A DNA stretch of 64,000 bases from a bacterium (GCA_017470245.1 JAFUEV010000007.1:20700-84699); one strand, 5' to 3'; shown: positions 27,230 to 35,971, numbered from the stretch's first letter. The notes: a model not told the origin generated them from the letters alone. Numbers and translations: made by a program.

Positions 27230-27744
27230 TTACAAGAACCGGAACAACATTTAGAATTGTCAAACTTTGTTTTGTTTTTAATACAAGTATTACATTTATC
27301 TTTCATTTTTCCGTTAGCAGAAAAATATTTATAGCTATTTACCCACTTTGGCTCTTTACAGGAACATTTTTCCATAAAAGAAAGAAAAGTTACAAATTTA
27401 TCCAAGACATCTTCTGTCATAGAATATTCAATTTTTTTAGCATTTTCTTCAATTGAACTTTGTTCTACCATTAAAACTTTTTCTAAAAAATTTGAAATTG
27501 TTTTATGTCGCTTAATTTTGGTTTCTGCTTTCTTTTTACCTTTTAGAGTAATAGTAATAATTCCATAGGGAACATAGTTAATAAATTTCCTTTCGGCAAG
27601 CGTTTTAACAGCATCAGACGTAGCAGGACCACCGATATTTAAATAACTGGAAACGTCCTTTACCCTTGCCGCTTTATTAACTTTTACTATTTCATATATT
27701 GCAAGTAAATATTTTTCAAGACTTTCAGTAAGCTCATTTTGCAT
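27226..27744 (-). CDS. DtxR/MntR-family metal-dependent repressor with Cys-rich tail
   Basis: A 172-residue protein. The ATG at 27744 (MQNELTESLEKYLLAIYEIV) has AAGGAT at good spacing and matches the family start. A winged-helix domain (about 1-65: VSSYLNIGGPATSDAVKTLA, then FINYVPYGIITITLKG) is followed by a dimerisation helix pair (RHKTISNFLEKVLMVEQSSI). The usual E..EH metal-ligand motif reads KKIEY, with Tyr for His. The last 50 residues carry seven Cys (CSCKE, CNTC, CCSGSC) in place of the FeoA-like domain. I infer a repressor sensing a thiophilic metal or redox state. A putative operator lies right upstream of its ribosome-binding site, suggesting autoregulation. Confidence 0.82.
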   Translation of the reverse strand: MQNELTESLEKYLLAIYEIVKVNKAARVKDVSSYLNIGGPATSDAVKTLAERKFINYVPYGIITITLKGKKKAETKIKRHKTISNFLEKVLMVEQSSIEENAKKIEYSMTEDVLDKFVTFLSFMEKCSCKEPKWVNSYKYFSANGKMKDKCNTCIKNKTKFDNSKCCSGSCN

Positions 27745-27756
27745 AATAAAATCCTT

Positions 27757-27780
27757 TTTAGGTATACCGAATAAAATATG
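27757..27780. promoter_or_regulatory. putative DtxR-family operator at the regulator's own start
   Basis: Reverse-complement copy, 24 of 24 bases, of 25461-25484, with the GGTATACC palindrome. It lies between the ribosome-binding site of the DtxR gene (start 27744) and the divergent SGNH hydrolase gene (start 27826), so it could control both. Confidence 0.6.
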
Positions 27781-27825
27781 TCCATGCCATAATATAACAT
27801 AAAACAATAATAAAAAGGAAGTAAT

Positions 27826-28446
27826 ATGAAAACGGTTTTATGTTTTGGAGATAGTAATACATTTGGCTACAATCCCGTTGATGGGACTAGATATCCTGAA
27901 TCAATAAGGTGGAGCGGAATATTAAAACAAAATTTAAAAGAAGAATATAACGTAATAGAAGCCGGATGCAATAACCGAACTTGTTTTATAGATAATCCTG
28001 ACGGAATAGAACAAACAGGCTATAAAATTCTAAGTAAATATTTAACTAAATCAGTAGACATTTTAATTATTGCACTTGGAATAAATGACATACAAAAATT
28101 TTATAATCCAACTCTTTCAGAGATAAAAGATGGTGTAGAAAAAATAATTCTACTTGCTAAAGAAATAAATAAAAATATTAAAATTATACTTGTATCACCG
28201 TCTACTTTATCAAATGACGTATTAAAAGGATATTTTGCATTTCAACACGATAAACAATCTATAGAAAAATCATTTAAAATGGCAGAAATATACAAAGCTG
28301 CTGCTATTAAATTTAACTGTGAATTTATTGACTTAGCTAAATGTGTAACAGTATCAAAAACAGACGGACTGCACTATGATGAAGCTGAACACAAAAAAAT
28401 TGCAACCATAATTGAAAATAAAATAAAAGCCATAAACTTGACTTAG
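27826..28446 (+). CDS. SGNH/GDSL-family hydrolase
   Basis: A 206-residue esterase/lipase-like enzyme. Block I with the nucleophile Ser is LCFGDSNTFGYN, block III GINDIQ supplies the oxyanion-hole Asn, and block V DGLHYDEAEH supplies the Asp-His of the triad. The Gly-Asn block II is not sharply visible (EAGCNNRT may serve). The substrate is probably an ester or acetyl group, but unknown. There is no signal peptide, so it is cytoplasmic. GGAAGT precedes the ATG. It is divergent from the DtxR gene across an 81-bp region that holds the putative operator. Confidence 0.88.
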   Translation: MKTVLCFGDSNTFGYNPVDGTRYPESIRWSGILKQNLKEEYNVIEAGCNNRTCFIDNPDGIEQTGYKILSKYLTKSVDILIIALGINDIQKFYNPTLSEIKDGVEKIILLAKEINKNIKIILVSPSTLSNDVLKGYFAFQHDKQSIEKSFKMAEIYKAAAIKFNCEFIDLAKCVTVSKTDGLHYDEAEHKKIATIIENKIKAINLT

Positions 28447-28497
28447 GAGTGTTCTTATAATTAAATAAATTTAACAAAATTAAGGATATTACGGTAA

Positions 28498-29412
28498 ATG
28501 AACATCATTGAAGAAATAAAAAAATTAAAAAAAGAAAAAAATGCAATTATACTTACACACTGTTATCAAAACATTGAAATTGATGAAATATCAGATTTTG
28601 TCGGAGATTCCTTGTATTTATCAAGAGCAGCTGCAAAAACAAATGCAGATATAATTGTATTTGCAGGTGTATATTTTATGGCACAAAGTGCAAAAATATT
28701 ATCTCCAAATAAAAAAGTTTTTTTACCGAATATGAACTCAGGCTGTCTTATGGCGGATATGATAGATGTAAATAATTTAAGAATTTTTAAAAAACAGAAT
28801 CCGAATATTCCTGTTGTATGTTACATCAATTCAACCGCAGAAGTTAAAGCAGAATGCGATATTTGCTGCACAAGCTCAAACGCAATTGAAATAGTCAAAA
28901 GTTTAAATGTCCCTAAAGTTCTTTTCGTACCGGACACTTATTTAGGGAAATGGGTTGAAAAACAATTAGGAAATGTTGAAATAATAACTTTTAACGGATT
29001 TTGTCCTACCCATCTAAGAATACGAGTAGAAGATATAGAAAGAGCAAGAAAATTATACCCGAATGCAGAAATTTTAACTCATCCGGAGTGCCATAATGAA
29101 GTAGCTAAGTTATCTGATTTTGTAGGTTCTACAAAAGAAATTATGGATTATGCAAAACAATCCGATAAGAAACAATTTATTATAGCAACAGAAAAAGGTG
29201 TTGCAGACAGACTAAACAGAGACAGTAAATTATATAACTGGGGTAAAGAATTTATATTAATTAATGAAAATATAATATGTCCGAATATGAAACATAATAC
29301 ATTGGAGGATATATATAATACATTGCTTAATGAAACAAATGAAATAACAATTGATAAAGAAATATCAAAGAAAGCAAGAATAAGTATAGATAAAATGCTT
29401 AATGTAAAATAA
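28498..29412 (+). CDS. nadA: quinolinate synthase A
   Basis: Condenses iminoaspartate with dihydroxyacetone phosphate to quinolinate in de novo NAD synthesis. The 304-residue protein has the three cluster Cys contexts of the family: SGCLMADM, NGFCPTHLRI and CPNMKHNTLED, which together bind one [4Fe-4S] cluster. ILTHCYQ, the CCTSSNA segment and HPECHNEV are also typical. AGGAT lies upstream of the ATG. nadB and nadC are not adjacent. The gene is followed by a shared terminator and the convergent ferredoxin. Confidence 0.96.
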   Translation: MNIIEEIKKLKKEKNAIILTHCYQNIEIDEISDFVGDSLYLSRAAAKTNADIIVFAGVYFMAQSAKILSPNKKVFLPNMNSGCLMADMIDVNNLRIFKKQNPNIPVVCYINSTAEVKAECDICCTSSNAIEIVKSLNVPKVLFVPDTYLGKWVEKQLGNVEIITFNGFCPTHLRIRVEDIERARKLYPNAEILTHPECHNEVAKLSDFVGSTKEIMDYAKQSDKKQFIIATEKGVADRLNRDSKLYNWGKEFILINENIICPNMKHNTLEDIYNTLLNETNEITIDKEISKKARISIDKMLNVK

Positions 29413-29414
29413 AT

Positions 29415-29446
29415 AAAAGAGAGATATCAAAAATATCTCTCTTTTA
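29415..29446. terminator. bidirectional terminator between nadA and ferredoxin
   Basis: 13-bp perfect stem AAAAGAGAGATAT / ATATCTCTCTTTT with a CAAAA loop, between convergent genes. Confidence 0.9.
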
Positions 29447-29463
29447 TTATTTATAACTTAAAA

Positions 29464-29640
29464 TTAAGCTAATTCGATAGCATTAACAGGGCAGCAATCA
29501 GCAGCTTCTTTAACGCAATCTTCGTTAGAAGCAACATTACCTTCATTTACAACTGCTTTATCTTCAACTGAAAATACTGCATCACAAACTGATTCGCAAG
29601 CTCCGCAAGCTATACAACTGTCATTAACTGTAACTTTCAT
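29464..29640 (-). CDS. small [4Fe-4S] ferredoxin
   Basis: A 58-residue protein starting MKVTVNDSCIACGACESVCD. C9, C12 and C15 (CIACGAC) with C50 in CCPVNAIEL should hold a single [4Fe-4S] cluster. C19 and C42 occupy the positions that form a disulfide in Thermotoga-type monocluster ferredoxins. C49 is an extra Cys. An excellent AAGGAGA precedes the ATG. Low-potential electron carrier; the partner is unknown, though the Fe-S enzyme NadA is its convergent neighbour. Confidence 0.93.
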   Translation of the reverse strand: MKVTVNDSCIACGACESVCDAVFSVEDKAVVNEGNVASNEDCVKEAADCCPVNAIELA

Positions 29641-29785
29641 TATTTTCTCCTTTTTATTTAACTTACTTTAAAAGTAACAATCTAATTATAGCATTAAAAT
29701 ATTTTTTTCAAGAGCATGTTGCAAAATGTTAGCATTGAACTATATACTGAATAAGTAATACTTTTTACAAATTTGGAATATAAAA

Positions 29786-30733
29786 ATGGAAAAAGCACTA
29801 ATAATAATACCTGATAATAATAAAGGGAAATATATAACAAAAGGATACTCACAAGCATTTAAAGAATTATCTTATTTTGTTATAGAAAAGAAATTAATAG
29901 ACATAAATTCAAATGAAATAAACAAAATATCACCTAATATTATATTTATTTTTTGGAGCGGACTCATTGAACAAAATAAAATACATGAATTAATAAATAA
30001 CTACTTCATAAAAGATACTATATTCATACATTATAGTGAATATATAAAAGAGATTCCTGAGGAATATAAAGGAAAAGATAATCATTTTATATTTTCAACT
30101 GACGTAAAAAGTAAAAAGAGCAAAATATTACCGGCTTTATCATATCAAAACTATAAAACTAAATTTCAAGGTTATAAATATAATATTACTTTTTGCGGTA
30201 ATCCTGCAATAAAGAAGAGAGAAGAAATATTATCAAAACTAATATACAATTTTGGCACAATAAATATATTTTGCCGTTCATTTGACTTCTATAAAAGTGT
30301 TGATGAAATATATAAAGAAAACTTATTAAATGAATACTATATGGAATTATACAAGCAATCATACAAAGGATATGTAGAATCACAAAAAGAACTTGCCGAT
30401 ATTTATTGTTCATCTAAAATCAACCTTGATATTGAAAATGAACAATACAAATCAATAAATTACAGATGTTTAGAGATACTTGCATCAGGCGGATTTTTAA
30501 TAACGGATAATACAAAAGACCTTATAAAATATTTTGATGAAGGAAAAGAATTAGAAATATTTATATCAACTGATGACTTAGCTGATAAAATAAATTTCTA
30601 TCTAAAAAACCTTAATATCGCACAACAGATATCAACAAAAGGCAGAAAAAATGTTGCAAGTAATTTTTCTTTTTGTGATAGACTAAAATCAATGTTAAAG
30701 GTAATATATGGCAAAGATTTTAGTAGTAGATGA
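29786..30733 (+). CDS. glycosyltransferase, CgeB/family-1-like (GT-B)
   Basis: A 315-residue protein. The C-terminal half shows the Glyco_trans_1_2 pattern: SSKINLDIENEQ, then INYRCLEILASGGFLITDN and a late helix with ATP/UDP-type GT-B end QQISTKGRKNVASNFSFCDR. The N-terminal half (KALIIIPDNNKG..., NIIFIFWSGLI) is a divergent Rossmann domain. It probably transfers a sugar onto a surface glycan or protein. The last 26 bp overlap the response-regulator gene in another frame, so translation of the two is likely coupled. No strong Shine-Dalgarno sequence is visible. Confidence 0.72.
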   Translation: MEKALIIIPDNNKGKYITKGYSQAFKELSYFVIEKKLIDINSNEINKISPNIIFIFWSGLIEQNKIHELINNYFIKDTIFIHYSEYIKEIPEEYKGKDNHFIFSTDVKSKKSKILPALSYQNYKTKFQGYKYNITFCGNPAIKKREEILSKLIYNFGTINIFCRSFDFYKSVDEIYKENLLNEYYMELYKQSYKGYVESQKELADIYCSSKINLDIENEQYKSINYRCLEILASGGFLITDNTKDLIKYFDEGKELEIFISTDDLADKINFYLKNLNIAQQISTKGRKNVASNFSFCDRLKSMLKVIYGKDFSSR

Positions 30734-31427
30734 TGATGCTGCAATAAACGAACTTATCAAAGTAAATTTAGAGCTTGCATATTATAAAGTTATAACGGCA
30801 CTTGACGGGAATAAAGGGTTTGCATTGGCAAAACAAGAACTTCCAAATTTGATTATTCTCGATGTAATGATGCCGGAAGTAGATGGATATACTGTAGCAA
30901 AGTGGGTAAGAGAAAATGAAACAACAAAGGACATACCCATTTTAATGCTAACAGCTTTAGGAATGTTGCAAAACAAAGTACAAGGATTTAATATAGGTGT
31001 TGATGACTATTTAGTAAAGCCTTTTGAGATGGAAGAATTACTTGTAAGAGTAAAGGCACTTTTAAAGAGAACAAATAATATACCAAAATCTGTTGCGATT
31101 AAAGAAGTTCTTACAAAAGGTGATATAACATTAATTCCTGAAACATATTCAATTGAAATAAAAGGGAAGCAAGCAAAAATTACACCTATTGAATTTGATA
31201 TAGTGAACCTGTTAATGCAAAATTACGGGAATATGGTATCAAGTGCAAAAATACTGAATGATGTTTGGGGATATTCGGCTGATGATGCAGTTGAAACAAT
31301 AAGAGTACACATGCGTCACCTAAGAGCAAAGCTGGATAAAATTTCAGACGGCAAAAAGTATATAGAAACAATATATGGCGGCGGATACAGACTTGTACCG
31401 GAAGGTATTGTTGAAAAAGCAAAATAA
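30708..31427 (+). CDS. OmpR/PhoB-type response regulator (orphan)
   Basis: The 239-residue protein has an N-terminal receiver domain (residues 1-120) with the acidic pair DDDAAI, the phospho-acceptor Asp in LIILDVMMPEVDG, the Thr in ILMLTALG and the Lys in DDYLVKPFEMEEL. A C-terminal winged helix (about 140-232: ITPIEFDIVNLLMQNYGNMV, ETIRVHMRHLRAKLDK, IYGGGYRL) binds DNA. No histidine kinase is nearby, so its phosphodonor is elsewhere. It resembles the cyanobacterial RpaA/RpaB group in layout. It overlaps the upstream glycosyltransferase and is followed after 14 bp by an exported protein that may be co-transcribed. Confidence 0.95.
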   Translation: MAKILVVDDDAAINELIKVNLELAYYKVITALDGNKGFALAKQELPNLIILDVMMPEVDGYTVAKWVRENETTKDIPILMLTALGMLQNKVQGFNIGVDDYLVKPFEMEELLVRVKALLKRTNNIPKSVAIKEVLTKGDITLIPETYSIEIKGKQAKITPIEFDIVNLLMQNYGNMVSSAKILNDVWGYSADDAVETIRVHMRHLRAKLDKISDGKKYIETIYGGGYRLVPEGIVEKAK

Positions 31428-31441
31428 TATATAATATTATT

Positions 31442-32125
31442 ATGAAGAAAATATTTTTGATTTTAATAGTAATATTAACAGTACAATCTTTTTGCTTTGC
31501 GGAGAAGAAAGAAATGCCCGCTTCTAAAAATCAGGTTCTATTGGATTTAACTGATGAACCGTCAATTTTTGATAAAAACAAAGAACAAAAAGAAGAAAAG
31601 ATAGATAATGATTCACTAAATTTAAAGTATACAAAAGATTTAAGAAAAGAATCTCACGATACATTGTTGTATAAAGATGTTCATAGACTGCAACCTGAGA
31701 ATAAATCACTATCCAAAACTATAGATAAAAACATTACAGAAAATACAACGATTGGAACAACATACAATACAACAGAAAAAGCAGGTGAAATGAATGATTC
31801 TGTTTCTATATTTTCTAAATATAAAAAGGATAAATTTTCATTTACATCCGCATACGGTCAATCACGAGAAGGATATAAAGATAACGGTGCAACAGGCGGC
31901 ACCGTTTCATTATCACCAGAAGTTGAAATTAATAAACATTTATCATTAAAGAATGTAAATTCTAATAATTTAACAACTAATCAAACTAAAAGTGAAGTAG
32001 TAATGTCTGTAAAACCGTTTAAAGATGATAGAATGGACTTAGATTTAGGTGCCGGTCAAACATTTTCACAAGATAACCAGCCTGCTAAATCACAAGTAAA
32101 TTTATCAACAAAAATAAGATTTTAA
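31442..32125 (+). CDS. exported beta-rich protein, possible outer-membrane barrel
   Basis: A 227-residue protein with a Sec signal peptide (MKKIFLILIVILTVQSFCFA). A polar Lys/Asp/Asn-rich region follows. The C-terminal 120 residues alternate polar and hydrophobic residues in short strands (TTIGTTYNTT, KFSFTSAYGQSREGY, SKVNLSTKIRF-like ending). It ends in Phe, as outer-membrane barrel proteins often do. Family not recognised. It lies 14 bp after the response regulator and may be part of the same transcript. Confidence 0.7.
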   Translation: MKKIFLILIVILTVQSFCFAEKKEMPASKNQVLLDLTDEPSIFDKNKEQKEEKIDNDSLNLKYTKDLRKESHDTLLYKDVHRLQPENKSLSKTIDKNITENTTIGTTYNTTEKAGEMNDSVSIFSKYKKDKFSFTSAYGQSREGYKDNGATGGTVSLSPEVEINKHLSLKNVNSNNLTTNQTKSEVVMSVKPFKDDRMDLDLGAGQTFSQDNQPAKSQVNLSTKIRF

Positions 32126-32153
32126 ATAGTAATAAAAGGAAAAGGAATAGAAC

Positions 32154-32873
32154 ATGGTTGTTGAACAAAAACAAAATTTTGATAAAGAATCCGAAGTATA
32201 CACAGAAATGCTTGAAAACGGAATAAAAAATACAGGATTTAGCTTCGACTATATTCAAGAATATAAAGTTCTTGATTTAAAAGAAGAAGTAAAGAAATAT
32301 ACAAATCCTGAAAACGAGCTAAAAATATTAGATTTTGGTTGTGGCATTGGACTTGTTACTCAATATTTAAGAAAACATTTTCCTAATTCTACACTATATG
32401 CTTGTGATTATTCTAAAAAAAGTATAGAAAAATGTATGGAAAGAAATAAAAATATACAAAATTTACATATAATGCCTACAAATGGGTCTGATATTCCTTT
32501 TGCCGAAAAATTTGACATAATATTTATAGCAAATGTTGTAAGACATATTCCTCGTCCAAACCAAAAAATAATATTTGATAATTTATACAATTCATTAGCT
32601 GAAAACGGAAGAATAATGATGTATGAATTTAATCCGCTAAATCCTGTTTCATTATATTTTTATTACAAGGAAGACAGACAATATGACCCTGAAAATGTAA
32701 GAATAATGTCTGCAGGATATTCAAGAAAATTATTTAAATCTGCAAACTTTAAAGATATAAAAACAAAATACAGATTTTTTGTTCCAAGTTCCTTAAAAAA
32801 GCTTTTATGGATAGAAAAATACTTAAAGAAATGTCCGATAGGTGCAAATTACTATCTTATAGCAAAGAAATAG
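32154..32873 (+). CDS. class I SAM-dependent methyltransferase
   Basis: The 239-residue protein has motif I ILDFGCGIGLVTQYL, motif II acidic end LYACDYSKKSIEK, and motif IV region FDIIFIANVVRHIPRP, all of the Rossmann-like methyltransferase fold. The substrate is not evident; UbiE/Coq5-like and polysaccharide-linked methylases look similar. AAGGAAAAGGAA lies upstream of the ATG. It sits between an exported protein and the HNH protein on the same strand. Confidence 0.88.
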   Translation: MVVEQKQNFDKESEVYTEMLENGIKNTGFSFDYIQEYKVLDLKEEVKKYTNPENELKILDFGCGIGLVTQYLRKHFPNSTLYACDYSKKSIEKCMERNKNIQNLHIMPTNGSDIPFAEKFDIIFIANVVRHIPRPNQKIIFDNLYNSLAENGRIMMYEFNPLNPVSLYFYYKEDRQYDPENVRIMSAGYSRKLFKSANFKDIKTKYRFFVPSSLKKLLWIEKYLKKCPIGANYYLIAKK

Positions 32874-32921
32874 AAGAAGGCAAATTTTTCAATTTTTCTC
32901 TTTTATATAATCGGAGAGAAA

Positions 32922-33305
32922 ATGAGAATTACAACAATAAATTATAATGAATTAGCATTTGGAACAAAGAAGCAATTTAAACGAATGTTTAAAAAATGCT
33001 GTTATTCCGGTGAAAAATTTGAGCAGCATAATACAAAAACAATAGAACATATAATTCCATTGTCAGAAGGCGGAATGAATGATTATTCAAACTATTTAAT
33101 CGTAAAACGCAGCTGGAATGAGAAACGCAGTTCAATACCTTTAAGCGAGTTCATAAAGAAACATCCGCAAGTTCAAGAGAACATAATACAATCCGTTAAT
33201 GAACAAGAGGGGAAAATTATTAACGGAATAAATTGGTCAGAAGCAGTAAAAAGTACACTAACAAAAGCAATTGGAACAGATATTTTTCAAAAAAGACAGA
33301 AGTAA
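32922..33305 (+). CDS. HNH nuclease-like protein with N-terminal FG tag
   Basis: A 127-residue protein. It starts MRITTINYNELAFGTKKQF, a tag resembling other proteins here. An HNH-type core follows: KKCCYSGEKFE (one zinc-type Cys cluster), TIEHIIPLSEGGMNDYSNYL with the catalytic His pair region, and SWNEKRSS with the closing Asn. HNH enzymes nick or cut DNA using one metal ion. The second zinc-ribbon Cys pair often seen in the family is absent. GGAGAG precedes the ATG. No restriction or phage gene is beside it. Confidence 0.8.
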   Translation: MRITTINYNELAFGTKKQFKRMFKKCCYSGEKFEQHNTKTIEHIIPLSEGGMNDYSNYLIVKRSWNEKRSSIPLSEFIKKHPQVQENIIQSVNEQEGKIINGINWSEAVKSTLTKAIGTDIFQKRQK

Positions 33306-33388
33306 TTGTATACTAATCTTACAAAGTAGTTAAAAATACGATAGTAATATATAATTACAGTTAGTATTTGGTAGTAAAGGAGAATAAA

Positions 33389-35821
33389 ATGTCATTTATT
33401 GAAAAATGTCGTAATTCCCTAATTAAAATCGGTAGTGCAATGGCAATGATGTTGTTTGCAATTCCGGCATTTGCGGGGGAAGAAAATCTCATAGTACCTA
33501 AATTTGAAGGGCAACAATTTAACTTATTAATTATAGGTATTGTTGTTTCTGTTTTAGGATTACTATGGGGACTTATTGCATACGGACAAATAAAATCCGT
33601 AAAAGCACATAAATCAATGATAGAAATAGGAAATACTATTTTTGAAACTTGCAAAACCTACCTTATCCAACAGGGTAAATTTTTAATAGCACTCGAAATA
33701 TTAATTGCTATATGTATAGCTTTTTATTTCGGCTACTTACAAGAAATGAGCGTTAAAAACGTACTTGTCATTTTAACAGCATCGGTTGTAGGTATATTAG
33801 GTTCTTATGGTGTTGCTTGGTTCGGAATAAGAATGAATACTCTTGCAAATGCAAGAACTTCATTTACCGCGCTCAGAAACAAGCCGTTAGATATCTTAAA
33901 TATTCCGCTTAAAGCAGGTATGAGTATAGGAGTTTTACTTGTAAGCGTTGAACTAATAGTTATGTTAACAATCTTATTATTTATTCCGGGACATCTTGCA
34001 GGTGCTTGTTTCATTGGTTTTGCTATAGGTGAGTCACTTGGCGCATCAGCACTTCGTGTTGCAGGCGGAATTTTCACAAAAATAGCTGATATAGGTTCAG
34101 ACTTAATGAAAATCCAATTCGGGATAAAAGAAGATGACCCAAGAAATCCGGGTGTTATTGCAGATTGCACAGGAGACAATGCGGGAGATTCAATCGGTCC
34201 TACTGCAGATGGATTTGAAACCTACGGAGTAACAGGCGTAGCCCTAGTAAGTTTTATTATTTTAGGCGTTTTTCCTGAACATCAAATACAGTTATTAACT
34301 TGGATTTTTGTTATGAGATACCTTATGATTATTACGTCAGTAATTGCATACGGTGTTAACGGTATTTTGAACAATATATTATTCGGGAAGAAAGATAACT
34401 TTGACTTTGAAGCACCATTGACAAACTTGGTATGGTTGACTTCAATTTTGTCAATTTGTATGACATTCAGTGTAAGCCATTATCTGCTCGCTAGTATGCC
34501 GAATAAATTATGGTTAACACTATCAATAATAATAAGTTGCGGTACATTAGGTGCTGCATTAATACCTGAATTTACAAAAGTATTTACAAGCCCGAAAGCA
34601 AAACATACATCGGAAGTTGTAACAGCATCAAAAGAAGGCGGTGCTTCACTCACAATTCTTTCAGGCATTGTTTCAGGTAATTTTTCAGGTTTTTGGATTG
34701 GACTTGTAATTGTAGCATTAATGACAATGGCATATTTGGCAAGTCTTAATATACCTGATACGATTATGATTTATTCATCAGTATTTGCATTTGGTTTAGT
34801 AGCCTTCGGATTTTTAGGTATGGGACCTGTTACTATAGCTGTTGACAGTTACGGACCTGTTACAGATAATGCACAATCTGTATATGAATTATCATTAATT
34901 GAAGAAATCCCCAATATTTCTGAAGAAATTAAAAATGAATTTGGGTTTGAACCTAATTTTGAAACTGCAAAGAAATTTTTGGAACAAAATGATGGGGCAG
35001 GAAACACCTTTAAGGCAACTTCAAAACCTGTATTAATAGGGACAGCAGTTGTTGGAGCTACAACAATGATATTCTCATTAATACTTGTTATAAAGGAAAC
35101 ATTGGGCATAGAACCTGAAGCGATATTAAACTTATTAAATCCATACACTATACTTGGTTTATTAATGGGCGGAGCAGTTATATACTGGTTTTCAGGTTCA
35201 TCAATGCAAGCTGTTACAACAGGTGCATACAGAGCAGTTAAATATATATCCGAACACATTAAACTCGGCGAAAGTGATGACAAGAAAGCTAACATAGACA
35301 ATTCAAAAGAAGTAGTAAAAATTTGTACTGAATACGCACAAAAAGGTATGATAAATATATTTATAGCTTTATTTGCATTTGCGCTTTCATTTGCTTGCTT
35401 ATCTGCTCCTGTTATTGCAGATAATCCTGAATTTGCGAACAGACCTGTGTCATTCTTTGTAAGTTACTTAATAGGTATAGCAATTTTCGGACTTTTCCAA
35501 GCCGTCTTTATGGCAAATGCCGGCGGATGCTGGGATAATGCGAAGAAAATTGTAGAAGTAGACCTAAATGAAAAAGGAACACCACTTCACGATGCAACTG
35601 TTGTAGGTGATACGGTAGGAGATCCATTTAAAGATACATCATCAGTAGCAATGAATCCGATAATTAAATTCACAACATTATTTGGTTTATTGGCAATGGA
35701 AATTGCTATTGCACCCGCATTCAAAGAAACTGCACCAATTGCAGGTGTTATATTGTTTGTAATAGCAGTTATATTTGTAATCCGTTCTTTCTATGGAATG
35801 AGAATACCTACAGACAAATAA
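33389..35821 (+). CDS. hppA: membrane-bound ion-translocating pyrophosphatase
   Basis: Couples pyrophosphate hydrolysis to H+ and/or Na+ export at the inner membrane. About 810 residues with some 16 TM helices. The substrate loop reads EDDPRNPGVIADCTGDNAGD and continues SIGPTADGFETYG, a variant I associate with Na+/H+-pumping types rather than the plant form. The later GNTFKATSK has Lys at the site that distinguishes K+-independent enzymes. The GESLGAS helix carries the Glu of the ion gate. The start at 33389 follows AAGGAG. Residues 1-35 look like a cleavable signal peptide ending AIPAFAGEE, unusual for the family. Ends in a strong terminator. Confidence 0.95.
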   Translation: MSFIEKCRNSLIKIGSAMAMMLFAIPAFAGEENLIVPKFEGQQFNLLIIGIVVSVLGLLWGLIAYGQIKSVKAHKSMIEIGNTIFETCKTYLIQQGKFLIALEILIAICIAFYFGYLQEMSVKNVLVILTASVVGILGSYGVAWFGIRMNTLANARTSFTALRNKPLDILNIPLKAGMSIGVLLVSVELIVMLTILLFIPGHLAGACFIGFAIGESLGASALRVAGGIFTKIADIGSDLMKIQFGIKEDDPRNPGVIADCTGDNAGDSIGPTADGFETYGVTGVALVSFIILGVFPEHQIQLLTWIFVMRYLMIITSVIAYGVNGILNNILFGKKDNFDFEAPLTNLVWLTSILSICMTFSVSHYLLASMPNKLWLTLSIIISCGTLGAALIPEFTKVFTSPKAKHTSEVVTASKEGGASLTILSGIVSGNFSGFWIGLVIVALMTMAYLASLNIPDTIMIYSSVFAFGLVAFGFLGMGPVTIAVDSYGPVTDNAQSVYELSLIEEIPNISEEIKNEFGFEPNFETAKKFLEQNDGAGNTFKATSKPVLIGTAVVGATTMIFSLILVIKETLGIEPEAILNLLNPYTILGLLMGGAVIYWFSGSSMQAVTTGAYRAVKYISEHIKLGESDDKKANIDNSKEVVKICTEYAQKGMINIFIALFAFALSFACLSAPVIADNPEFANRPVSFFVSYLIGIAIFGLFQAVFMANAGGCWDNAKKIVEVDLNEKGTPLHDATVVGDTVGDPFKDTSSVAMNPIIKFTTLFGLLAMEIAIAPAFKETAPIAGVILFVIAVIFVIRSFYGMRIPTDK

Positions 35822-35826
35822 TTTTA

Positions 35827-35857
35827 AGAGGGCAGAATTTATCTGCCCTCTATTTTT
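35827..35857 (+). terminator. terminator after hppA
   Basis: Stem AGAGGGCAGA / TCTGCCCTCT with an ATTTA loop, followed by ATTTTTT. Confidence 0.9.
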
Positions 35858-35971
35858 TATATTAAAATTTGTTACCATTTTTTTTAAACCCGAAACTTTA
35901 ATTTTTAAATCAACTTTATAATATTATAAGCTTATAACATGAGAGATTTTTTTAGGATGAATTTAGAGCAA

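Noticed and set aside
25461..27780. 24-nt inverted copies as terminal inverted repeats of a transposon
   Set aside because: There is no transposase between them and no target-site duplication at the outer edges (AATATATAA versus TCCATGCC). The palindromic core at a regulator promoter fits operators better.
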